Origin: Pseudomonadota bacterium
Lineage (GTDB): Bacteria > Myxococcota_A > UBA796 > SXON01
Reading direction: 5' to 3'
Assembly (NCBI GenBank): GCA_030685065.1
Contig: JAUXQH010000175.1
Span: forward strand, 113,744-177,743
DNA: 64,000 nucleotides
A model generated the notes under the pieces. That model made no database searches, was not told the DNA's origin, and was given only the letters and a program-made list of their open reading frames with translations. This document shows, piece after piece, positions 31,750-40,209 of the stretch (its first letter is position 1; every line of letters starts with the position of its first letter). A program made the position numbers and the translations under genes.

Positions 31750-33585
31750 CTACTCGAACGCGCGCCCAGGCACGCGGGCGTCCCCGACGCGTCGGGTGAT
31801 GCCCCGTCCGTCGAGCCACTCGAGGAGCGGGATGGCCGTGCGCCGGGAGAGCCCCGTCAGCTCCTTGAAGGCGGCGGGATCGAGCGTCGGGTGCGACGCG
31901 AAGAAGGTTCGGACGCGCTCCACCAGGTCGGTGAGCACGGCGCCCGACCAGGCCCGGTCACCGATCTGCTCGGCCTCACCGCGCTCGCGCAGGAGGTGGA
32001 CGAGGGCGTCGTAGGCAGGATCGGGCGCCACCTCGCGCAGGTCGGCGCTCCCCTCGAGCCCCGCCGCCAGGAGGTGGGCGCCCACGCGCGCGCGCCAGGC
32101 TTCCTGCGCGGGCGAGAGCGCGACCGCGTGCGTGGGGGCCCGCACCCGCCCGCCTTCGGCCGCGAGGCGGCCCGCCGCGACCTCGTCCTCGACGAGGGCG
32201 AGGTAGTCGCGCTCGCCGAGCGCGAGGAGCACGCCGTTGCGGAGGGACTTGCGGTTCGCGCCGGTCGAGAGCGGGTGTTCACGGTGAAACCGGTGCACGG
32301 CCTCGCGGACGGCGGCGCGGTGGGCCTCCGCGACGTCGGCGGCGTACCAACGCTCGCCGATCCGCGTGCCGCACGGCGCGCCGAGACGCGCCACGACCTC
32401 GGCCTCCGAGAGCCCGGCCGGTCCCGCGCGTTGGAGCCAGGCCTCCGCGTCGCCCGCCTCGATGCGGTCGAGCATCGCGGCGGTCCTCGCCGCGTCCTTG
32501 CGACGCGCCACGGCGGCGAACGGATCGAGGATCACGCCCCCGCCGACGGTGTTGGCGGGCGAGGCGCGGCGCGCGACGAACCGGTCGCCGGCGAGGCAGG
32601 GCAATGGTTCGCCGAGGCGGAGCTGCACGTGGCACGTCTCGCCCGGCACCAGGCCCTCCGCGTCGAGGGGGACCACCCGCGCCTCCACCTCGCGCGTGCC
32701 GAGGAGGATGGTCAGGCGCGCCTCGTCCGCGAACAGGGGCGCGTCGGGGAGATGGGTGTAGCGCGCGTCGATCACGAGCGGCGCGGGGAGGGTGCCCGGC
32801 GCGGTGATCCAGCTGCCCCGCCCCACCTCGTCGAGCTCCACCCCCGCGAGGTTCAGGGCGGTGCGCGCGCCGGCGTAGGCCTCGGTCACGGTGGCACCGT
32901 GCACCTGGACCCCGCGGACGCGCGCGCGCCGCCCGCCCGGCTGAATCTCGACCTCGGCGCCGTCCGCGAGGCGGCCCGACCACGCCGTGCCGGTCACGAC
33001 GGTTCCGAAGCCCTTGCGCGCGAACGCGCGGTCGACCGGGAGCCGGAAGGGGCGATCGGTGTGCCGCGGCGGGGGGGAGATGGCGTCGAGCGCGGCGACG
33101 AGGGCGTCGAGCCCGAGGCGCGTCACGGCGCTCGTCGCGAGGATCGGGGCACCCTCGAGGAACGTGCCGCGCACCTGCTCGCCGATCTCCTCGACGCACA
33201 ACGAGAGGAGCTCGGGGTCCACCAGATCGGCCATCGTGACCGCGACGATGCCCGCGCTGACCCCGAGGAGGCCCAGGATGTCGAGGTGCTCGCGTGTCTG
33301 GGGCATGACCCCCTCGACCCCGCTCACACACAGCACGACCGCGTCGAGGCCGCTCGCCCCCGCGATCATCGTGCGCACCAGGCGCTCGTGACCCGGCACG
33401 TCGACGATCCCCGCGATCCGGCCGCTCGGCAGCGTGAGGGGCGTGAACCCGAGCGCGATGGTGATGCCTCGCGCCTTCTCCTCGGGGAGGCGATCGAGGT
33501 CCACCCCCGTGAGCGCCTTCACCAGAGAGGTCTTCCCGTGATCCACGTGGCCCGCGGTCCCGAACACGAGTGGTGCCAGTGACAT
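31750..33585 (-). CDS. selB: Selenocysteine-specific elongation factor SelB
   Basis: SelB delivers selenocysteyl-tRNA to ribosomes paused at UGA codons next to a SECIS hairpin. The 611-residue product has the expected length. It begins with an EF-Tu-like GTPase domain (GTAGHVDHGKT with K18/T19, the switch segment EEKARGITIALGF, and DVPGHERLVRTM), then beta-barrel domains 2 and 3, and a C-terminal set of winged-helix domains that bind the SECIS RNA (YDALVHLLRERGEAEQI, FKELTGLSRRTAIPLLEWLD). The organism should therefore make selenoproteins. selA, selD and the selC tRNA are not in this window, and I found no gene here with an obvious in-frame UGA. A TAGGCT box 6 bp before the ATG suggests a leaderless transcript. 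Confidence 0.94.
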   Translation of the reverse strand: MSLAPLVFGTAGHVDHGKTSLVKALTGVDLDRLPEEKARGITIALGFTPLTLPSGRIAGIVDVPGHERLVRTMIAGASGLDAVVLCVSGVEGVMPQTREHLDILGLLGVSAGIVAVTMADLVDPELLSLCVEEIGEQVRGTFLEGAPILATSAVTRLGLDALVAALDAISPPPRHTDRPFRLPVDRAFARKGFGTVVTGTAWSGRLADGAEVEIQPGGRRARVRGVQVHGATVTEAYAGARTALNLAGVELDEVGRGSWITAPGTLPAPLVIDARYTHLPDAPLFADEARLTILLGTREVEARVVPLDAEGLVPGETCHVQLRLGEPLPCLAGDRFVARRASPANTVGGGVILDPFAAVARRKDAARTAAMLDRIEAGDAEAWLQRAGPAGLSEAEVVARLGAPCGTRIGERWYAADVAEAHRAAVREAVHRFHREHPLSTGANRKSLRNGVLLALGERDYLALVEDEVAAGRLAAEGGRVRAPTHAVALSPAQEAWRARVGAHLLAAGLEGSADLREVAPDPAYDALVHLLRERGEAEQIGDRAWSGAVLTDLVERVRTFFASHPTLDPAAFKELTGLSRRTAIPLLEWLDGRGITRRVGDARVPGRAFE

Positions 33586-33591
33586 CGCGCG

Positions 33592-33597
33592 AGCCTA
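33592..33597 (-). promoter_or_regulatory. TAGGCT -10-like box 6 nt before selB
   Basis: Read on the minus strand, TAGGCT is followed by CGCGCG and the selB ATG. No Shine-Dalgarno is present, and the spacing fits a leaderless mRNA. Confidence 0.5.
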
Positions 33598-33666
33598 ACC
33601 GGGCGCCGCGGGCGAACCCCTCGCGATGCCGGGCGGCGGCTTTCCCACAGGTCACCCCGACTGCGG

Positions 33667-33672
33667 TATCAT
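33667..33672 (+). promoter_or_regulatory. TATCAT -10-like box 6 nt before the zinc-ribbon gene
   Basis: TATCAT, then CGGGGC, then the ATG at 33679. It is the best match to a consensus -10 box among the six, and the promoter faces away from that of selB. Confidence 0.55.
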
Positions 33673-33678
33673 CGGGGC

Positions 33679-34389
33679 ATGTGGGTGGAGTGTCCGGAGT
33701 GTGGCGCCGGCCTCGAGGGCGTCTCGGGCGCAGAGAACGTGTGCCCCGCGTGCATGATGCCGTTCCTCGTGCCGGCGACCGCGCGGGCGGTCCGCACGTT
33801 CGATGTGCAGCCGGGCGGAGAGTCGGTGTTGCACGGGCTCTCCCGGTACGCCATCCGCGAGGCCATCTACGTCGGCCGCTTCACCGCCTCGGCGCACGTC
33901 CGCCCCGTGAGTCGCGGCGACGCCGCCGCCCCGCCCGCTGGCCCCGCGCCCGCGGTCGCCTGGGAGCTCATCGGCGGCTACCCCGAGTTCGCGTCCGTGT
34001 TTCGCCTCCTCGGCGGCGATCTCGCGCCGATGGCGGGCACGCGCAAGCTGGCGGGGTGGAGGCAGTCCGGACAACCGCCGGAGCCCTCGAGCCCGGGGCT
34101 CCCGCGCATGCCGGCCGAGGCCGAGGTTCCGCGCGCGATCTCCCCGGCGCGGGCACCGGCGCCCTCCGCGTCCGCGGCTCGCGCCCCGCTCCCCGCCCGC
34201 GCGCCCCTCCCCGCGCGCGCCGCCGCCCCGGTCGGCGGCGCCCCTTCGGCCCGCGCCGAGCCGCTGCTCCCCGCCCGCCCGACTCGGCCTCGGCCGGCAG
34301 CGCCACCGCCGCAAACCAGCGCCACGCTCTACGTGATCGGCGGGGTCGTCCTGGCGGCCCTCGTCGCGGCGGCGGTCGCCTTCCGCTGA
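33679..34389 (+). CDS. Zinc-ribbon protein with C-terminal membrane anchor
   Basis: A 236-residue protein. The N-terminal 35 residues form a four-Cys zinc ribbon (C5-P-E-C8 and C22-P-A-C25), the type found in many myxobacterial regulatory and membrane proteins. A middle part (to about 130) has no recognised fold. Residues about 135-210 are Ala/Pro/Arg-rich and probably disordered. One membrane segment at the C-terminus (ATLYVIGGVVLAALVAAAVAF, in two parts) would anchor it with the zinc ribbon in the cytoplasm. The function is unknown. It is divergent from selB, and 69 bp separate it from the next gene. Confidence 0.7.
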   Translation: MWVECPECGAGLEGVSGAENVCPACMMPFLVPATARAVRTFDVQPGGESVLHGLSRYAIREAIYVGRFTASAHVRPVSRGDAAAPPAGPAPAVAWELIGGYPEFASVFRLLGGDLAPMAGTRKLAGWRQSGQPPEPSSPGLPRMPAEAEVPRAISPARAPAPSASAARAPLPARAPLPARAAAPVGGAPSARAEPLLPARPTRPRPAAPPPQTSATLYVIGGVVLAALVAAAVAFR

Positions 34390-34458
34390 GCGCAGCCGAG
34401 CGCGCTCCGGCGGCGGCGCGCGCGCTCGACCGCGAATCCCTCCCCGAACGAGGCGCCC

Positions 34459-35454
34459 ATGCTCTTCACCCTGCTGGCGTGCGACGCCGGCCGCCCCGAG
34501 CCGATCGAGCCAGCCGACAGCGGCGCCGAGTCAATTCCGTGGCAGGTGGTGTCGAAGGACATGCCCGGCTCGTTCCTCTCGGTGTGGGGAGCCGCCGCGG
34601 ACGACGTGTACGTGGTGGGCGCGGACGCCGGGGGCGGCCCCGAAGCGTGGCATTTCGACGGCCTCGCCTGGACGCCGGTCGACGGGCTCGGTTCGGGCGA
34701 CCTCTGGTGGGTTTCGGGCGATGCGTCACGGGTGTGGACGGCCGGCATCGGTGGACGTGTCTTCCGCGTCGACCGGGCGACCGCCGAGGTCGATGCGTGG
34801 GTTCTCGACGACACGAAGACGTTCTTCGGCGTCTGGGGTCCGGGGGACGGCACGGCGTGGGCGGCCGGCGGCGACACCGAGCTGTCGGGCGGCGCCGCGG
34901 TCCTCTGGCACTTCGACGGCGCGAACTGGGCCCCGGCGGAGCTTCCGAGCGAACTTGCATCGCAGTACGCGCTGTTCAAGGTCTGGGGCTCCGCCGGGGA
35001 CGACGTGTGGACGGTGGGGAGCGAGGGCGTCTCCGGGCATTGGGATGGAACCCGGTGGACCTGGATCGATACGGGCGCCCAGACGAACCTCTACACGGTC
35101 AACGACGGGTACGCGGTCGGCGGAAGCAGCGCGGGTACCATCCTCCGCCTCTCCGAAAGCGGCACGGCGTGGGTGGATGAGTCTCCCGACCTCGCCGTAC
35201 AGATCTTCGGCGTGTTCGGGGGAGCCGCGCCGGTGGCCGTCGGTACGCGCGGCAGCGTCTGGCATCGCGACGACGGGGAGTGGGTTCCCGATGCGCGCGC
35301 GCTTCCGACCCTCCATGACCTCCATTCCACCTGGGTCGATCCCGATGGAGGGGTGTGGGCGGCCGGTGGACACTTCGCCTCGACGCCCATGACCCAAGGC
35401 ACCCTCGTCTACAGCGGGACCGCGAGCATTGCCGGGGTGCCCGCGGTAGAGTGA
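34459..35454 (+). CDS. Hypothetical lipoprotein, probable beta-propeller
   Basis: A 331-residue protein. MLFTLLAC is a minimal lipoprotein signal; no better start lies upstream in frame. After an acidic linker the sequence has about six repeats built around LSVWGxxxDDVYVVG, VWGPGDGTAWAAGG, VWGSAGDDVWTVG and STWVDPDGGVWAAGG, alternating with FDGxxWTPV strands. This VWG/DDVWxVG pattern is common in secreted myxobacterial proteins and is expected to fold as a beta-propeller with six or so blades. No enzyme motif is visible. Such proteins are probably surface binding modules. GAGG lies 6-9 bp before the start. Confidence 0.7.
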   Translation: MLFTLLACDAGRPEPIEPADSGAESIPWQVVSKDMPGSFLSVWGAAADDVYVVGADAGGGPEAWHFDGLAWTPVDGLGSGDLWWVSGDASRVWTAGIGGRVFRVDRATAEVDAWVLDDTKTFFGVWGPGDGTAWAAGGDTELSGGAAVLWHFDGANWAPAELPSELASQYALFKVWGSAGDDVWTVGSEGVSGHWDGTRWTWIDTGAQTNLYTVNDGYAVGGSSAGTILRLSESGTAWVDESPDLAVQIFGVFGGAAPVAVGTRGSVWHRDDGEWVPDARALPTLHDLHSTWVDPDGGVWAAGGHFASTPMTQGTLVYSGTASIAGVPAVE

Positions 35455-35487
35455 GCGCGGCCACGGGAATGGCAGGATGAGCCCAGC

Positions 35488-35994
35488 ATGATCCTCTTCG
35501 GCATCCTCCTGGCGTCGTGTGCCCCCGCCACGGCGCCGACCGACTCGGGCGACACGAGCGCCCCGCCGGATGACGCCTGTTTCCTGGCGGAGCCGTCGGC
35601 CCTCATCGGCACGGGAGAGACGAGCTTCGAGGAGCTCTCCGAGGGCGACACCGTCTACATGCAGCACGGATCCCAGGGCGGCGAGCACATCCTCGGCAGC
35701 ATCCGCCTCTGGAACACCGACGGCATCGCGATCGTCCACTACACCATCGCGCGCAAGGACGACGGGTCGGTGCTCTCGGACCAGACCTTCCGCGTCGCCA
35801 TGATCGCGGAGGCCGACTGCGTCGACGTGTACACGGGGATGTACGGCTACCTCGGGTTCACCTCCGAAACCACGTTCGGCCTGCAGAACACGGCGGTCAT
35901 CCTCCGGATGGACGCGACCGACAGCGCCGGGCGCAGCGCCTCCGACGAGGTCGGCGTCCTCATCGGGATGATCGATCTGGACGGCTCGGGGTGA
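35488..35994 (+). CDS. Hypothetical lipoprotein
   Basis: A 168-residue lipoprotein (signal MILFGILLASC). After a Thr/Pro/Asp-rich linker comes a single small beta-sandwich-like domain of about 130 residues (IAIVHYTIARKDDGSVLSDQ, AVILRMDATDSAGRSASD), which resembles an immunoglobulin-like or bacterial cohesin-like fold by pattern only. Three Cys are present including the lipidated one. The stop codon abuts base for base the stop of the convergent FG-GAP gene (TGATCA). It probably follows the propeller lipoprotein in one transcript, 33 bp apart. Confidence 0.62.
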   Translation: MILFGILLASCAPATAPTDSGDTSAPPDDACFLAEPSALIGTGETSFEELSEGDTVYMQHGSQGGEHILGSIRLWNTDGIAIVHYTIARKDDGSVLSDQTFRVAMIAEADCVDVYTGMYGYLGFTSETTFGLQNTAVILRMDATDSAGRSASDEVGVLIGMIDLDGSG

Positions 35995-37509
35995 TCACCC
36001 CTCGATCACGATCCGCCGCCTCGCCGCGAATTCCGTCGCGCTGAACGTCGTGCCGTCGACGAGGGTGACCGTGAGCTTGTCCACGGTCTGCGCGCTGCCG
36101 AGCCCGAAGTGCACGCGCGGCGGCCGATGGGACTGGTAGCCGGAGTCGGTCTTCACCCAGTTGGTCTGCGTGCGCCCGCCCGTCTCGACCTGCACCACGC
36201 TTCCGACCGGCGCTTCGACCTCCAACCAGCCCGCCTCCGTGCATCCGTCCGAGAGGTAGAGGAGCGGCCGGCCATCCATGCTGGTGACGAGGAGGTCCTC
36301 CACTCCGTCGCGGTTGAAATCGAGGGCGGAGACGGCGCGGAACGAGCCCACGGCGGTGATCCCCATCTCGAGGGAGACATCGGCGTACACGCCGTCCTGT
36401 TGGCGCAGCAGCTTCAGCGGCGCGTCGAAGCGCAGGTGGTCATTCCCATCGTTCCATCGGTCGCCCTGGGAGGGGAGGAGGTCACGTTGGCCGTCGTTGT
36501 CGTAGTCGAGGAAGATCCCGCCCCAGCCGGTCGCGTCGGGGTCGATCGCCGCGGCGTTCGCGAGCGTGGTGACATCGACGAAGGTGCCATCCTCCAGTTG
36601 GCTCAGGAGCGTGTCGGAGGGGTTGCCGGACACGAAGATGTCGGCGCGACCATCGGCGTCGTAGTCATCGATGTCGACCCCCTTCGCGTTCTTCAGGACG
36701 CTGCAGTAGCAGTCGTCTTCCGCGTTGGACAGCGTGCCGCCGTCGTTGCGCAAGAGGGTGCTCGCCCCGTAGAGCATCCCGAAGTCGTTCACGACGTAGA
36801 CGTCCTGATCGAGATCCCCGTCGGCGTCGAACCACACCGCGTCGATGCTGTGTCGGTAGCCGACCTCGGTAGGAACCGCGTCCGCATCGTAGGCGTACGC
36901 GCCGCTGGAGCCGACCATGACCAGGTCGTTGGCGGGGTGCGTCGGGTCGAAAAAGTTGTAGGTCAGCGGCATGTAGAGCTCGATCACGCCGTCGCTGTCG
37001 AGGTCCCCCGGGGCAAAATCGTGGATGAGCATCCCGGCGGTGGCCGTGTTGGGGAGCGGGGTCTCGCGGGCGAACACGCCGCCCTCGTTCGTCAGCGAGC
37101 TCGGGGCCGATCCGCCTCTCATCAGGTCGAGATCGCCGTCGCCGTCGAGGTCGTGGAGGAGAAGGGTGAGGCTGGGGACGAGGAGGGAGGAGAGGTCTGT
37201 CGCCGTGAAGCTCGTGCCGGTGTTGCGATAGGCGTACGACACTCCCTCGACGTTCACGATGACGAGGTCATCGAGCCCGTCGTTGTCGATGTCGCCCGAT
37301 GCGATGGTGGGGCCCTCCTCGTGCGCCAGGCTCGTGTTCTCGGGAGAGAGGAGCCCCCACGCTTCACCCGATTCGGTGTACGTCGTGGTGGGCGCCGGGG
37401 AAGGGCACTGTTGCGCCTCCGGGAGGGTCAGGGGACCTTCGACGACACGGTCGAGCCCGGTGTCGTCGGTGTCGACCGGCGGGCGGGCGCAAGCGAGGAG
37501 GAGCAGCAT
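35995..37509 (-). CDS. FG-GAP/VCBS-repeat lipoprotein with ASPIC/UnbV C-terminal domain
   Basis: A 504-residue protein beginning MLLLLAC, a very short lipoprotein signal. Several FG-GAP/VCBS-type blades follow, each with a calcium loop: DIDNDGLDDLVIVN, DLDGDGDLDLMRGG, DLDSDGVIELYMPL, DYDADGRADIFVSG, DYDNDGQRDLLPSQ, DFNRDGVEDLLVTS. They should form an integrin-alpha-like propeller. The C-terminal 75 residues (VGSVVQVETGGRTQTNWVK, HFGLGSAQTVDKLTVTL) are an ASPIC/UnbV domain, often found with FG-GAP blades in surface proteins of bacteria. A similar gene lies directly upstream, so the pair are paralogues. A TAGGGT box 6 bp before the ATG suggests a leaderless message of its own. Confidence 0.85.
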   Translation of the reverse strand: MLLLLACARPPVDTDDTGLDRVVEGPLTLPEAQQCPSPAPTTTYTESGEAWGLLSPENTSLAHEEGPTIASGDIDNDGLDDLVIVNVEGVSYAYRNTGTSFTATDLSSLLVPSLTLLLHDLDGDGDLDLMRGGSAPSSLTNEGGVFARETPLPNTATAGMLIHDFAPGDLDSDGVIELYMPLTYNFFDPTHPANDLVMVGSSGAYAYDADAVPTEVGYRHSIDAVWFDADGDLDQDVYVVNDFGMLYGASTLLRNDGGTLSNAEDDCYCSVLKNAKGVDIDDYDADGRADIFVSGNPSDTLLSQLEDGTFVDVTTLANAAAIDPDATGWGGIFLDYDNDGQRDLLPSQGDRWNDGNDHLRFDAPLKLLRQQDGVYADVSLEMGITAVGSFRAVSALDFNRDGVEDLLVTSMDGRPLLYLSDGCTEAGWLEVEAPVGSVVQVETGGRTQTNWVKTDSGYQSHRPPRVHFGLGSAQTVDKLTVTLVDGTTFSATEFAARRRIVIEG

Positions 37510-37515
37510 CCGCCT

Positions 37516-37521
37516 ACCCTA
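37516..37521 (-). promoter_or_regulatory. TAGGGT -10-like box 6 nt before an FG-GAP lipoprotein gene
   Basis: On the minus strand TAGGGT is followed by AGGCGG and the ATG at 37509. The spacing equals that at selB and the other leaderless candidates. Confidence 0.45.
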
Positions 37522-37538
37522 ATCCGTGGTCCCGCGGA

Positions 37539-39035
37539 TCACTGCTCCACCCGGACGCGCCCCGCCGAGGTGACGTCCACCTCCTGCACCTCTCCCCTCG
37601 GCCAATACACGGTCAGCCCCTCAATGTCGGCGTCCCCGAGGCCGAGATGGATTCGCGGCGGCCCATTCCCGCCTTCCCCCTGCAAGGAGCCCATCCATCC
37701 CCGCACCACGCCCTCGCTGGTGCGGGCTTCCACCCGCGCCCCGATTCCATAGGAATTGTCCTCGAAGCCGACGAGCTCCACGTCGAGCGCGCGTTTTTTC
37801 TGGCAGTCGGAGCGGTACACATGGGACGGGGATCCCAACTCACCCACCACGATCTCCAAGGTACCGTCGGCGTCGAGATCGCCCACGGCGACCCCGCGCC
37901 CGTCGCCGTCGTCACCGAACCCGACCGCCGCGGAGACATCGACGAAGGTGCCGCCCTCGTTGAGGAGCAGCCCGTCGGGCTCGATCGGATCCTGCACGCT
38001 CAACAGCGCGTCATCGATCGCGACGCGGCCACCGATGGTCACGAGATCGGTCCATCCGTTGTTGTCGAGGTCGACCGCCGCGCTCCCCAGGTGCATGCGC
38101 CCGAGCCCGTTGGTTCCCGAGGCGCCCGTTGCGGCGCCGACGGCGACCCAGCCGCCCTCCCCGTAGTTCGCGTACAATCCGTCCGGGCCGGTCCCCGTGA
38201 CGAACAGGTCGATGGCGCCGTCGTTGTCGTAGTCGATGGGCGAGCCTCCCATCGCGTTCACCGTGACGGGCGCCGTCACCTGGGTGAAGGTGCCGTTGGT
38301 GTTCTTGTAGAGGCGCGACGGGCCAAACTCGGACTGAAGGTCGTTTCCGACGAAGAGATCCTGCCACCCGTCGCCGTCCACGTCCGCCCAGATGCCGACC
38401 CAGGAGCGCCACGTCCACTCGTCCACCGCGAGGGCGGCGGCGCCGCGGCTCGTGAAGTGGCCGGTGCCGTCGTTGAGGAGCAGATCGTCGGGACCGTTGG
38501 TGTTGAGGTACAGGTCGAGATCGCCGTCGTGATCGTAGTCGGCGGCGTCCAGCGCGAGCAGCGTCCCCATCGGCTGCGGGATGTCGGACTCGGGCGGGCC
38601 CCACCCGCCGGCCCCATCCCCGCGGACGAGCACCATCCCCTGGATCCCGTTGCTGTTCTTGCCGGCCAGCAGGAGATCGAGGTGGCGATCGCCGTCGAGG
38701 TCGAGCGCGGCGGCGGCGTTGCCCAGGAGGCCCACCTCGAGGCGCTCGGCCTCGAAGTGGTCGCCTCGGTTCCAATGCACGACGGTGGTGTCGGTGCGGA
38801 CGGTGAGGATCACGTCATCGAGGCCGTCCTCGTCGAGGTCCGCGATGGCGACCCCGCTGCCCTCGTTCGGGAACGGCTCGTCGTCGGTGGTGTCCACCAG
38901 GCCCCAGGCGGCGCCGATGTCCTCGTAGGCGAGGGACTCCGCGGTGCACGGCCAGGCCTCCTCGTCGGGCGGAGCCGTGGCGGAGTCGTCGAGATCCGCG
39001 ACGCAGGCGAGGAGGAGCAGCATGGCGGCCACCAT
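37539..39035 (-). CDS. FG-GAP/VCBS-repeat lipoprotein with ASPIC/UnbV C-terminal domain, second copy
   Basis: A 498-residue paralogue of the downstream gene. I use the ATG at 39035 (MVAAMLLLLAC; a second ATG lies at 39023); the open frame reaches further but overlaps the ABC gene region without a better signal peptide. Propeller blades carry DLDEDGLDDVILTV, DLDGDRHLDLLLAG, DYDHDGDLDLYLNT, DVDGDGWQDLFVGN, DYDNDGAIDLFVTG, DLDNNGWTDLVTIG and DLDADGTLEIVVGE. The C-terminal ASPIC/UnbV-like domain has RIHLGLGDADIEGLTVYWP. The protein is expected on the cell surface, binding calcium. It follows the ABC ATPase gene by 22 bp on the same strand. No partner is known. Confidence 0.85.
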   Translation of the reverse strand: MVAAMLLLLACVADLDDSATAPPDEEAWPCTAESLAYEDIGAAWGLVDTTDDEPFPNEGSGVAIADLDEDGLDDVILTVRTDTTVVHWNRGDHFEAERLEVGLLGNAAAALDLDGDRHLDLLLAGKNSNGIQGMVLVRGDGAGGWGPPESDIPQPMGTLLALDAADYDHDGDLDLYLNTNGPDDLLLNDGTGHFTSRGAAALAVDEWTWRSWVGIWADVDGDGWQDLFVGNDLQSEFGPSRLYKNTNGTFTQVTAPVTVNAMGGSPIDYDNDGAIDLFVTGTGPDGLYANYGEGGWVAVGAATGASGTNGLGRMHLGSAAVDLDNNGWTDLVTIGGRVAIDDALLSVQDPIEPDGLLLNEGGTFVDVSAAVGFGDDGDGRGVAVGDLDADGTLEIVVGELGSPSHVYRSDCQKKRALDVELVGFEDNSYGIGARVEARTSEGVVRGWMGSLQGEGGNGPPRIHLGLGDADIEGLTVYWPRGEVQEVDVTSAGRVRVEQ

Positions 39036-39057
39036 AGCACCGCGAACGCCGCGGCAA

Positions 39058-40083
39058 TCAGGCGCTGCGAACGACCTGATCCGGGGGCGGGCCGCTTCCA
39101 CCGCCGCGGTCGCCGGCGTCCGGCGAGCTCTCCGCCGAGCCCGTGAGGCGGCGGAACACCTCTTCGAGGGTCGAGCGCTCCTTGGTGAGCTCCCAGACGC
39201 GGAGGCCCTGCGCGACGGCGAGGTCGAAGAGCTCCTTGCGCACGTCCTGCGCCGCGAGCACCTCGAACGCGTGTTGCTCGGGATCCTCCGCGGTCTGCTC
39301 CGTGACCCGCGTCACGCCCGGCAGCGCGGCGACGAGCGCCTTGAGCGCGGGTGCGCCGAGCCGCACCGTGCCCGCCCCGAACACGACCTTCACGAGCGCG
39401 CCACCGGCCTGGCTGGATTGGATCTGCTCGGTGGGCGCGTCCGCCACGATCTGGCCGTGGTTGAGGATCAGCACGCGGTCACACGTGGCCTGCACCTCCT
39501 GGAGGATGTGCGTCGACAGGATGACCGTGCGCGACCGCCCGATCCGACGGATCAGGTTGCGGATGGCGAGGATCTGGTTTGGGTCGAGGCCGCTGGTCGG
39601 CTCGTCGAGGATGAGGATCGGCGGTTGGTGGAGGAGCGCCTGCGCGAGCCCCACGCGCTGCCGATACCCTTTTGACAAGGTTCCCACGGGCTGGTGGAGG
39701 CGGTCGGTGATGTCACACTCGGAGGCGGCGCGCTCGATGGCGGTCACCCGCTCGGCCTGGGCCATGCCGCGCACGCGCCCGATGAAGTCGAGGTAGTCGA
39801 TCACGCGCATCTCTGCGTAGATCGGGGCCGATTCGGGGAGGTACCCGATGCGGCGCCGGACCTCCAACGACTCCGTCACCACGTCGAAGCCCGCGACCTT
39901 CGCCTCCCCCCCGGTGGGAGAGAGGAACCCGGTGAGGATCTTCATCGTGGTCGTCTTTCCGGCGCCGTTCGGGCCGAGAAAGCCGACGATCTCTCCGGAG
40001 TTCACCGTGAACGTCACGCCGGCGAGCGCGTGGAACGAGCCATACTGCCGCGCGAGGTCGCGGACTTCGATCATCACGGACAT
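39058..40083 (-). CDS. ABC transporter ATP-binding protein, GldA/ABC-2 type, without adjacent permease
   Basis: A 341-residue ATPase. Walker A is G37-P-N-G-A-G-K43-T44, the signature is LSKGYRQRVGLAQAL, Walker B is ILILDEPTSGLDP, and the switch His sits in STHILQEV. The C-terminal 100 residues form the extra domain seen in ABC-2 ATPases such as GldA, NatA and CcmA relatives (VRVWELTKERSTLEEVFRRLTG, in parts). GldA-type systems drive gliding, polysaccharide or protein export with GldF/GldG permeases. Neither an ABC-2 permease nor a GldG-like protein lies next to it; both neighbours are lipoprotein genes, so its membrane partner is elsewhere. A second ATG at 40074 is a possible start. Confidence 0.88.
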   Translation of the reverse strand: MSVMIEVRDLARQYGSFHALAGVTFTVNSGEIVGFLGPNGAGKTTTMKILTGFLSPTGGEAKVAGFDVVTESLEVRRRIGYLPESAPIYAEMRVIDYLDFIGRVRGMAQAERVTAIERAASECDITDRLHQPVGTLSKGYRQRVGLAQALLHQPPILILDEPTSGLDPNQILAIRNLIRRIGRSRTVILSTHILQEVQATCDRVLILNHGQIVADAPTEQIQSSQAGGALVKVVFGAGTVRLGAPALKALVAALPGVTRVTEQTAEDPEQHAFEVLAAQDVRKELFDLAVAQGLRVWELTKERSTLEEVFRRLTGSAESSPDAGDRGGGSGPPPDQVVRSA

Positions 40084-40209
40084 CCCCGGGCACTATCCCG
40101 GCGCCCCCTCGTGCCGCTATCCGGGCCTCGTCGCGGGGGGGGATGTCGGCGAGGTCGCGGCGCACACCGCCCAGCCCGGTGCTAAGCTGCCGCTCTCACC
40201 GGAAAGCCC

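Noticed and set aside
33586..33678. Selenocysteine tRNA next to selB
   Set aside because: The 93-bp gap has no cloverleaf or TTCGA-type T-loop; it contains two divergent promoter boxes.
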